This document shows, piece after piece, positions 6,142 to 11,433 of a stretch of DNA of 11,433 bases. The notes below the pieces were generated by a model. That model saw only the letters and a program-made list of their open reading frames with translations. It searched no databases and had not been told where the DNA came from. Position 1 is the first letter of the stretch. The number at the start of each line of letters is the position of its first letter. The position numbers and the translations under genes are program-made. Source of the DNA: an uncultured Clostridia bacterium (GTDB lineage: Bacteria; Bacillota; Clostridia; Lachnospirales; CAG-274); NCBI GenBank assembly GCA_947629215.1, contig CANRCU010000048.1:1-11433 (forward strand), read 5' to 3'.

Positions 6142-7278
6142 TTATATTTTAGCTTTGAAGCGGTCATACCTAAGAGGGGTCAGATCAACATCGGTCTCGC
6201 CGTCGACAATAAGCCTTGAAAGCTGTTCGCCTACAGCAGGGGCAATACCAAAACCATGTCCCGTAAATCCGCAGGCGACTACAAGCCCGGGTACTTCATC
6301 CACAAAGCCAAGAACAGGCACGCCGTCTTTGCATACATCTTGTTCTCCTGCCCATGTGCGCACGATCTTTGCGTCTTTAAGGTCGGGAAAATATTTCATT
6401 ATTCCTCGACATTCACAAGGGGCTGTAATAGCGGCATTTGACGGAGAATTTTTTGCGCCTTTGTTAAGGTTATCAAGTTCCATACCCGATGAGCCGCCGA
6501 AAACAAAGGAACCGTGGTCTGATTGATGTCCGTAAAAATCCGCTTCGGCAGTACCCAACATCTGATTGAACATATGGGGCTGTGCTTCGGTAACAAGGCA
6601 CTCTACAAGTTCTTTGTGCATCGGCACATCTATGCCCACCGATGACAAAATATCTCTGGACTCATAACCTGCCGCAACAAGAACATAATTCCCTTCGTAA
6701 ACATTGTCCTCAGCTATTACCTTTTTCACTCTGCCTTTTACTTTCCTTAACTCCAACACTTTTTCTCCCGTAAAAAATTTTGCTCCCTGCTGTCTTGCCT
6801 TTCTGTAAAAAGCAAGAGTGGTAACCAGTGGATTTGCGTGACCGTCCGTAGGACACCAACTTGCTCCTATAACTTCGTCGGAAAGATAGGGATTTATTTT
6901 TTTAACTTCGTCCGCATCTATCATTCTTACATCAAGTCCGCAGGCTGTGGCTCTGTCGGTAAGCCCCTGTAGTATTTTCAGGTGTTCCTGTGTTTTTCCC
7001 AATCGGAGATTGCCGTCTTTGTGATATTCGCAGTCAACTCCAAGTTCTTGGGAAAGGTTTGGCCAGAGTTTTTCTATACCGTACATGGCAAGAGGAAGTT
7101 CTCTTGGATCACGCCCCGATTGTCTAACTCCGCCGCCGTTGCGTGACGAGCCGCCGTTTCCAATATTGTCGCTTGCTTCAATGACAATAACGGACTTTCC
7201 TCTTTTTGTAAGATAATAGGCAGCAGCACAGCCTATAACTCCGCCGCCTATAATAACAACATCAGCTTTTTTGTCCAT
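6142..7278 (-). CDS. DAO-family FAD-dependent amine/amino-acid dehydrogenase subunit (HcnC / SoxB-like)
   Basis: Start at 7278 (378 aa), nine bases from GAGGAGG; the ATG at 7296 overlaps that ribosome site. The enzyme should oxidise a C-N bond to an imine, passing electrons to FAD. Marks: the dinucleotide motif VVIIGGGVIG (7-16) at the N-terminus, SSRNGGGVRQ (44-53) near the flavin, and the C-terminal GFTGHGFGIAPAVGE (337-351) seen in glycine oxidase, sarcosine oxidase beta, HcnC and proline dehydrogenase catalytic subunits. The conserved W-AGEQD segment (309-314) matches the W-AG pattern of the family. It starts 4 bp after the BFD gene stop, so the two are probably translationally coupled. 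Likely the substrate-binding subunit of a complex with the three upstream redox proteins. Substrate unknown: D- or L-proline-type, opine, N-methylated or D-amino acids all fit the family. Confidence 0.88.
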   Translation of the reverse strand: MDKKADVVIIGGGVIGCAAAYYLTKRGKSVIVIEASDNIGNGGSSRNGGGVRQSGRDPRELPLAMYGIEKLWPNLSQELGVDCEYHKDGNLRLGKTQEHLKILQGLTDRATACGLDVRMIDADEVKKINPYLSDEVIGASWCPTDGHANPLVTTLAFYRKARQQGAKFFTGEKVLELRKVKGRVKKVIAEDNVYEGNYVLVAAGYESRDILSSVGIDVPMHKELVECLVTEAQPHMFNQMLGTAEADFYGHQSDHGSFVFGGSSGMELDNLNKGAKNSPSNAAITAPCECRGIMKYFPDLKDAKIVRTWAGEQDVCKDGVPVLGFVDEVPGLVVACGFTGHGFGIAPAVGEQLSRLIVDGETDVDLTPLRYDRFKAKI

Positions 7279-7282
7279 ATTT

Positions 7283-7603
7283 TCAAGCCTCCTCATTTCC
7301 CATAACTCTCATTTCAACAGGGCGCATAGGAGAACGTGCCGTTGCAGGTTCCAGTTCGGCAGGAGATATTCCCAACTCCTTTGCAATAATGCCTTTGACA
7401 AGCCTTGCACAGGTCTGCCCCTGACAAAGTCCCATTCCGGTGCGGAGATACCGCCTTATTTCGGTTATTGTCCACATTCCGTCATGGACAGCCTTTCTTA
7501 TCTCACCTTTTGTAACTTCCTCGCAGCGGCATATAAGCATATCGTCGTCTTCTGCCGGAACAAATTCTCCTATATCCCGGGATCTGTCGCTTAATATATT
7601 CAT
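7283..7603 (-). CDS. BFD-type [2Fe-2S] electron-transfer protein
   Basis: The 106-aa protein starts at 7603 behind GGAGG (7615-7611). Four cysteines form the bacterioferritin-associated-ferredoxin pattern: C25-x-C27 and C60-x4-C65, in ICRCEEVTKGEI and GLCQGQTCARLV. In HcnB, opine oxidase and sarcosine-oxidase-like subunits this domain is usually fused to the FAD/NAD-binding protein; here it is a separate gene directly downstream of that protein, with a 20-residue lead. It probably relays electrons between the two flavoproteins. Everything it does depends on the complex, so the function is inferred from the family and from operon position. Confidence 0.85.
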   Translation of the reverse strand: MNILSDRSRDIGEFVPAEDDDMLICRCEEVTKGEIRKAVHDGMWTITEIRRYLRTGMGLCQGQTCARLVKGIIAKELGISPAELEPATARSPMRPVEMRVMGNEEA

Positions 7604-7621
7604 AATATGACCTCCGTTTCA

Positions 7622-9196
7622 TTATGCTCTAAAAAATCTTGCTTTCATTGCATATTCTTTCGGGACTTTTATTGTAAGTAAATTTGTATGGTCAAATGCT
7701 TTTAGATTTTTAACATTCACAACCGTTGCCTCGCATACTCTTTCCCCGTTTCTGCCAAGACCGCTGCCTACGTCGCCTATCTTGGGCAAAGGTAAAAATT
7801 CATAGGGCAAAGTTATACTGGCATAGCCATCGCCGCAATCTTCGTCAACAAGAAATATTGCTTGTCCCGAACAGCTTGCAACACACATTCCGCAGTTTAT
7901 ACATTGACTGCCGTCTGTAACAAAAGGCAGATTGGTTATGTTTTCTCCAATGGATATGCAGCCTTTGGGACATGCGTCCTGACAAGGGTTACAAGGGATA
8001 TTCTGTGTACATTCCATAACGGGATGTACACCAACTTTGTGAGTGACACCGGGAAAACGCTCTATCTCATCATCAGAAACAAAACCCTTTGTGAGCAAAC
8101 TCATTGAAACGTCAATACCTTCGTCTGTTTTTTCAATAAGCTTTCCTCTGTTGGAAGGGGCAAACATACCCTGCCTTAAGCTGTCAAGGTCCTTTTCAAG
8201 GTCTTTGAGCTTGTTTTCTTTTTCTTCTTCCGTACAGTAGCCCAGATACTGAGCCGCACAAACACCTGCCATTCTTCCCTCGATCATTGCGGAAGAGGCT
8301 TCTTCAATGCCCGAAACGTCACCTGCGGCAAACACGCCTTTTTGTGATGTTTCTCCGTAAGAGTCTATGATAGGCACCTGACCGCCTTTTTTTGGATTAT
8401 CTTCCATATTGCAGCCCGACATTTTAAAAAGCTGTGACATAGGAGAAAGTCCCACGGCAATACATATCACATCCACATCAAAATACTTTTCGGTGCCTGC
8501 TATAGGTTTGAAAGAACTGTCCACTTCGGATATTGTTACCCCTGTAACATGGTCTGTGCCATGGGCTTTTGTGATAGTATGAGAAAGATAAAAGGGAACT
8601 CCCGTTCTGGCAACCTTTGCCGCATGAACCCCATATCCTCCGATCCTCGGCGCTGCATCCGCAACAGCAACAACTTCGCAGCCTGCCTGCATAAGTTGGA
8701 ATGAAACAACAAGCCCAACATTTCCGCTGCCAAGCATAAGCACTCTTTTGCCCGGCTGTATACCATGAATATTCATTAAGGTCTGAGCTGCGCCGGCACC
8801 GATAACACCAGGAAGTGTCCAACCCGGAAATGTGACCATATTTTCGGCTGCGCCCGTGGCAATGATTATTGTGTCGCCTTTGTAGTGGTGTATTGCGTCG
8901 CCTATCCTTACGGTTATCTCTTTGTTCTGATAAAGACCCGTAACGGTGGCATTAAGCACGACCTCAACACCTGCGTCACTTGCTTCTCGAAGAAGCTCCT
9001 CGCCTATCTTAAAGCCTCTTACTTTTGCGTGATGTTCCTTTGAACCGAAAAATTTATGTATCTGTTTAAAAAGCTGTCCTCCGGGCTTTTCGTTTTCGTC
9101 AAACACAATAACTTCAACACCACATTTTGCCGCCTCGATAGCGGCGGAAAGCCCCGAAGGTCCCGCACCCACAACGATAAGTTCATATCTTTTCAT
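7622..9196 (-). CDS. FAD/NAD-binding oxidoreductase subunit with C-terminal 2[4Fe-4S] ferredoxin domain (HcnB-like)
   Basis: Start at 9196 (524 aa), eight bases from AGGAGG. The first ~325 residues are a two-dinucleotide-domain flavoprotein: GAGPSG (10-15) for FAD, GSGNVG (156-161) for NAD(P), and GVFAAGD (287-293). After a charged linker (321-350), cysteines C396, C402, C405, C409-P and C432-x2-C435-x2-C438-x3-C442 form a ferredoxin-type two-cluster domain; C413 is an extra cysteine. Homologues such as HcnB and the alpha subunits of heteromeric proline/hydroxyproline dehydrogenases carry electrons from the amine-oxidising subunit. The ferredoxin tail suggests delivery to low-potential or ferredoxin-linked carriers in an anaerobe rather than to oxygen. 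It starts 3 bp after the small [2Fe-2S] gene and lies 18 bp before the BFD gene. Confidence 0.88.
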   Translation of the reverse strand: MKRYELIVVGAGPSGLSAAIEAAKCGVEVIVFDENEKPGGQLFKQIHKFFGSKEHHAKVRGFKIGEELLREASDAGVEVVLNATVTGLYQNKEITVRIGDAIHHYKGDTIIIATGAAENMVTFPGWTLPGVIGAGAAQTLMNIHGIQPGKRVLMLGSGNVGLVVSFQLMQAGCEVVAVADAAPRIGGYGVHAAKVARTGVPFYLSHTITKAHGTDHVTGVTISEVDSSFKPIAGTEKYFDVDVICIAVGLSPMSQLFKMSGCNMEDNPKKGGQVPIIDSYGETSQKGVFAAGDVSGIEEASSAMIEGRMAGVCAAQYLGYCTEEEKENKLKDLEKDLDSLRQGMFAPSNRGKLIEKTDEGIDVSMSLLTKGFVSDDEIERFPGVTHKVGVHPVMECTQNIPCNPCQDACPKGCISIGENITNLPFVTDGSQCINCGMCVASCSGQAIFLVDEDCGDGYASITLPYEFLPLPKIGDVGSGLGRNGERVCEATVVNVKNLKAFDHTNLLTIKVPKEYAMKARFFRA

Positions 9197-9199
9197 ATT

Positions 9200-9514
9200 T
9201 TAAACCTCCTTTGGCGCTACCCCGTCTTGGGTCTGAATTGTCATTCCACTTTCAAGAGGTGTAACACAGGTTCTTATGTTGGGTTTTCCATTCACTACCA
9301 TCACACAGTCGGTGCATCTGCCGATGGCACAGAATATACCCCTCGGACTGTGGTTTTTTTGAGTATATCTGTGGACGGATACACCGTTTGCCTTAAGTGC
9401 AACAGCTATCGGCTCTCCCTCGCAGCCCTCCATTGTTTTGCCGTCAAATGTAAAGGAAACCGTTTTCCCTTTTTTTGGCTCGCCCAATATAGGGTGATTT
9501 TCTATCCTGCTCAT
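9200..9514 (-). CDS. Small [2Fe-2S] subunit of amine dehydrogenase (HcnA / Fer2_4 type)
   Basis: The 104-aa protein has the plant-type ferredoxin pattern C62-x4-C67-x2-C70-x12-C83, within FCAIGRCTDCVMVVNG and NIRTCVTP. Phrases such as PRGIFCAIGRC...DC...VNGKPNIRTC are standard for the alpha-chain-like small subunits of HcnABC, sarcosine oxidase and opine oxidase complexes (Fer2_4 family). It should bind a single [2Fe-2S] cluster. Start 9514 follows AAAGGAGA. It is 13 bp after the RidA gene and 3 bp before the large flavoprotein, so it is clearly co-transcribed. The first 15 residues (EIENHPILG-like lead) are a family feature. Confidence 0.88.
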   Translation of the reverse strand: MSRIENHPILGEPKKGKTVSFTFDGKTMEGCEGEPIAVALKANGVSVHRYTQKNHSPRGIFCAIGRCTDCVMVVNGKPNIRTCVTPLESGMTIQTQDGVAPKEV

Positions 9515-9527
9515 AAGAACATCTCCT

Positions 9528-9929
9528 TTATTGATCTCCGCAGCCTATGACCGCATCCATCTCTATTTCCACAAACTGGGTCGGTCTGTTGAGGGCAGGT
9601 GTGCCCACCACCGTATTAAGCGGCCTTATATCATGAAAAATTTCCGAATAGGCTTCGCATATTTTACCTGTTTGAGTCATGTCTGTTGTATATACTTTGA
9701 TACTTACAACATCCGTGGGCTTTGCGCCTGCCTGCGCCAAAAGCTTTACTTGTTTTTCAAGCACATATTTTGTCTGTTCGTAAGCGTCTTTACCGTAAAC
9801 CGTACCGTCGGGCTGGACCGATGTTGTACCGCCGATCTTAACGAATAGTCCGAACTTTACCATTCTTGAATAGCCGACTTTTTCCTCCAACGGTGCACCC
9901 GAACTGTAATTTGTTCTTTTTAGATCCAT
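9528..9929 (-). CDS. RidA-family (YjgF/YER057c/UK114) imine/enamine deaminase
   Basis: The protein has 133 aa, normal for the family, and starts at 9929 behind AGGAG ten bases upstream. RidA trimers hydrolyse reactive 2-imino/2-amino-acrylate-type intermediates to oxo-acids and ammonia. The conserved C-terminal stretch PALNRPTQFVEIEMDAVI holds R115, which lines up with the catalytic arginine of RidA; VGTPAL and DVVSIKVYTTD are further family marks. As the first operon gene ahead of an amine dehydrogenase, it probably clears the imine product. Close relatives of E. coli RidA differ (RPT in place of ARS), so this is likely a pathway-specific paralogue rather than the housekeeping one. Confidence 0.92.
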   Translation of the reverse strand: MDLKRTNYSSGAPLEEKVGYSRMVKFGLFVKIGGTTSVQPDGTVYGKDAYEQTKYVLEKQVKLLAQAGAKPTDVVSIKVYTTDMTQTGKICEAYSEIFHDIRPLNTVVGTPALNRPTQFVEIEMDAVIGCGDQ

Positions 9930-10037
9930 AAATATCTTTCTCCTTTCGTATTTTTCAGCAAAATTACGTCAAAAGTAAGGGGATCATTTTCGTGATCAAA
10001 AATTTCTTCCCCAAAAGGCAAAACCAATTTGCTTTAA

Positions 10038-10083
10038 TAAAAAAGCAAGGGCGAATGTATGACATCATGCAAACGCCCTTGCT
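10038..10083 (-). terminator. Intrinsic-terminator-like hairpin inside the operon leader
   Basis: AGCAAGGGCG (10044-10053) pairs with CGCCCTTGCT (10074-10083). The loop contains a second stem, GTATGA with TCATGC (one G.T pair), so it is a long two-part hairpin. Read on the - strand it is followed by TTTTTT (10043-10038). It lies between the inferred operon promoter and the RidA start, which makes it a candidate attenuator. The + strand tail (GCTTTATTTT) is weaker. Another hairpin, GATCA/TGATC (9982-9986/9993-9997) with alternative GGGG/CCCC pairing (9979-9982/10009-10012), follows before RidA. Confidence 0.65.
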
Positions 10084-10131
10084 GCTTTATTTTGAAAAGA
10101 TCTATATTTATGCCTGTTCTTTTTGACAAAT

Positions 10132-10160
10132 ATAATATACTACAAAAAAATTAAGTTGAA
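10132..10160 (-). promoter_or_regulatory. Candidate promoter of the catabolic operon
   Basis: On the - strand, TTCAAC (10160-10155) and TATTAT (10137-10132) are 17 bp apart. The -10 matches five of six consensus bases; the -35 only three, as expected for an activator-dependent promoter. Transcription would start near 10125, giving a leader of about 195 nt. The LysR-type dyad is at about -66, the usual activator position. Confidence 0.5.
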
Positions 10161-10162
10161 AA

Positions 10163-10200
10163 GCAGATATTCTGTTGCTCTGCACAACCAAAAAGTTGTG
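10163..10200. promoter_or_regulatory. Candidate LysR-type operator (dyad plus secondary half-sites)
   Basis: CACAAC (10183-10188) and GTTGTG (10195-10200) form a perfect 6-bp dyad with a 6-bp spacer. A weaker dyad, GCAGA (10163-10167) with TCTGC (10179-10183), lies on the operon side. The first is centred about 66 bp upstream of the inferred operon start, where LysR proteins place the recognition site; the second lies nearer the -35, where the activation site is expected. The site also abuts the regulator's own -35. Binding is inferred. Confidence 0.5.
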
Positions 10201-10207
10201 TTAGATA

Positions 10208-10236
10208 TTGACTTAAATAAAAAAAAGTAGTAAAAT
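10208..10236 (+). promoter_or_regulatory. Sigma-A promoter of the LysR-family gene
   Basis: TTGACT (10208-10213) and TAAAAT (10231-10236) are 17 bp apart, matching consensus in five of six bases each. Start would be near 10243. The upstream dyad (10183-10200) adjoins the -35, so the regulator could repress its own gene. Confidence 0.65.
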
Positions 10237-10252
10237 ATCCATAGGTAAAGAG

Positions 10253-10299
10253 GCATAGATCAAAAACAGAAAGATGTTTTGATCTATGCTTATTTTTTT
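10253..10299 (+). terminator. Intrinsic terminator in the short leader of the LysR gene
   Basis: GCATAGATCAAAA (10253-10265) pairs perfectly with TTTTGATCTATGC (10277-10289), followed by TTATTTTTTT (10290-10299). It starts about ten bases after the inferred transcription start and ends 42 bp before the gene. A terminator here should cut most transcripts to about 55 nt unless it is bypassed, so it may limit or condition regulator production. It has no good tail on the - strand. Confidence 0.7.
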
Positions 10300-10341
10300 A
10301 CAAAACGGAAAATTTTGCAAAAGTCCGGAGGCGAAACAAAC

Positions 10342-11247
10342 ATGAATCAACGTCAGCTTAGTTATTTTTTGGAAGTCTACAACAAAGAAAACATTGCAAG
10401 GGCAGCACAAACGCTTTATATTTCTCCGCAGGCATTGAGCAAAACCATATCTGCCTTGGAACAGGAACTTTCGGTGACGCTTTTTATCAGAAAACCAAAC
10501 GGTATAGAACCTACCAAGGATGCTACAAAACTTGCCGCCCATGCAAAAAACATAATAGAAGAATATAATTTTATAGAAAACAAGCTTTTTGAAGGGAACG
10601 AAGAAACAAAGCTTTTGCCCGTGCCATGCTCATATGATGTACCTCAAAGCATAGCACCCGATTTTTTTTATGAATTTTTTTCGGATAATCCCAATATAAG
10701 GGTGCAAATGAAAGAATATCCAGACAATGAGATAACAAGACAGCTTATCAACAATGAAGCGGAGCTTGCCATAATACCCGGTACTTTTGAACCCGAGACC
10801 GAACTGAAAACAGAGCAGCTGTTTACAGACAGGTTCTGCATCGTGATGAACAAAAAACATAAACTGGCAGGGAAAAAAGAAATAACATTTGATGACCTTA
10901 AAAACGAAAAACTTGTTGTTAAGGATATGAGTACAGTGACAAGTATCGTTCAGAGAAATCTTTTTCTGCAAAACGGTATAACCTTGAACGTTATACTGGA
11001 AACCACTGACGCTCACCTTATACATAAAATGGCTGAAGAAAATTATGCTGTGGGGATGACATTAAGCTTTCTGGCAAACAAAATAAAATCGGAAAGCGTT
11101 GTGTGGGTACCCTTTGAAAATGACATATTTAAAAAAACATTGTACTTGACATATAAAAACGATTTTTCTTTGAGTAAAGAGGCAAGTATTTTCAGAGAAA
11201 CACTTATGAGGTATTTTGACACTAAGGAATTTGTTAAAAAACATTAA
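10342..11247 (+). CDS. LysR-family transcriptional regulator, divergent to the catabolic operon
   Basis: Start set at 10342 (301 aa, usual length), because CGGAGG (10326-10331) lies ten bases upstream and the family's N-terminus begins there (MNQRQLSYFLEV); the earlier in-frame TTG at 10279 falls inside the terminator stem. Residues about 16-45 form the winged helix-turn-helix (ARAAQTLYISPQALSKTISALEQEL), and residues about 91-295 form the periplasmic-binding-protein-like effector domain. LysR proteins usually control the divergent operon and themselves in response to a pathway compound. Here the likely target is the operon beginning at RidA, through the dyad at 10183-10200. The effector is unknown. 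Confidence 0.92.
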   Translation: MNQRQLSYFLEVYNKENIARAAQTLYISPQALSKTISALEQELSVTLFIRKPNGIEPTKDATKLAAHAKNIIEEYNFIENKLFEGNEETKLLPVPCSYDVPQSIAPDFFYEFFSDNPNIRVQMKEYPDNEITRQLINNEAELAIIPGTFEPETELKTEQLFTDRFCIVMNKKHKLAGKKEITFDDLKNEKLVVKDMSTVTSIVQRNLFLQNGITLNVILETTDAHLIHKMAEENYAVGMTLSFLANKIKSESVVWVPFENDIFKKTLYLTYKNDFSLSKEASIFRETLMRYFDTKEFVKKH

Positions 11248-11350
11248 ACGACAACCATAAATTGTGAAATTCTTACAAATGCTACTTGCTAAATTTATAA
11301 ATAATTTATCTGTGTAATAATCGGCTTTAAATAATAGTTAAGGTGTTGCA

Positions 11351-11433
11351 ATGAGAACGCCTTTAAGTAACAGTATGTCGGAATTATATGTAATGCAGAA
11401 ATATTTGCAGTATGATATGTTGGAAGAAAAAGG
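11351..11433 (+). pseudogene. 5'-truncated remnant of a conjugative-element SNF2-type helicase/methylase gene
   Basis: From 11351 the frame reads MRTPLSNSMSELYVMQKYLQ and on to the window edge. This matches helicase motif III and what follows (TGTPxSNSMxELYxMQxYLQY) in the giant helicase/DNA-methylase proteins carried by clostridial integrative conjugative elements. Upstream in frame there are only three codons (GVA) before a TAA at 11339-11341, so the large N-terminal part is missing. The motif's TG is MR, explained by two transitions (ACGGGA to ATGAGA). AAGGTG (11340-11345) could act as a weak ribosome site, but the product would be non-functional as a helicase. Confidence 0.65.

Noticed and set aside
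9964..10068. Possible 34-codon leader peptide on the - strand inside the operon leader
   Set aside because: It starts in the terminator loop with only a weak AAGGG before it, has no clear codon run suggesting attenuation control, and may be chance.
10123..10128. TTGACA on the + strand as a -35 box
   Set aside because: No acceptable -10 lies at 16-18 bp; the near-consensus pair at 10208-10236 explains the LysR gene better.
1..11433. CRISPR arrays, tRNA or rRNA genes, complete insertion sequences
   Set aside because: No regularly spaced repeats of CRISPR type, no cloverleaf-like gene and no transposase frame were seen on either strand.

Overview
The window looks like low-G+C anaerobic Clostridia (Bacillota). 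Genes have strong AGGAGG-type ribosome sites, intergenic DNA is very A+T-rich, protein relatives are clostridial in style, and the redox enzymes are rich in iron-sulfur clusters. The species cannot be told from sequence alone.

Left part (1-552): the first 16 codons of a leftward MobC-like mobilisation gene, preceded by a gene-free stretch full of inverted repeats that could be an origin of transfer. Just before the next gene lie three copies of an 8-bp motif spaced exactly 11 bp apart.

Region 553-3004 (+ strand): a STAND-type NTPase gene (HTH-like N-terminus, P-loop ATPase, TPR-like C-terminus) that would encode 761 aa. It is broken by a 1-base loss near 1377 and a 1-base gain in a G-run at 2487-2490, which restore each other's frame. 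Behind it is a decayed scrap that resembles the gene's own C-terminal end.

Region 3111-9929 (- strand): a tight eight-gene operon. In transcription order it encodes a RidA-family imine/enamine deaminase, a small [2Fe-2S] subunit, an FAD/NAD subunit with a two-cluster ferredoxin tail, a BFD-type [2Fe-2S] protein, a DAO-family FAD dehydrogenase subunit, a PII-like signalling protein, an APC amino-acid permease, and an ornithine cyclodeaminase/mu-crystallin-family enzyme. The four redox subunits match the architecture of HcnABC, opine oxidases and heteromeric proline/hydroxyproline dehydrogenases. The set reads as uptake and oxidative breakdown of an amino acid, imino acid or opine-like secondary amine, with RidA removing the reactive imine and a PII-like protein next to the permease. 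The substrate cannot be named from sequence.

Region 9930-11247: a divergent control region and a LysR-family regulator gene. A palindrome sits about 66 bp upstream of the inferred operon start and just upstream of the regulator's own consensus promoter. Both transcripts carry an intrinsic-terminator-like hairpin in the leader, suggesting a second layer of control.

Right edge (11351-11433): a fragment of the giant SNF2-type helicase/methylase protein of conjugative elements, lacking everything upstream of helicase motif III. With the MobC-like start on the left, mobile-element pieces flank the window on both sides, so the catabolic operon may be cargo of, or lie between remnants of, integrative elements.
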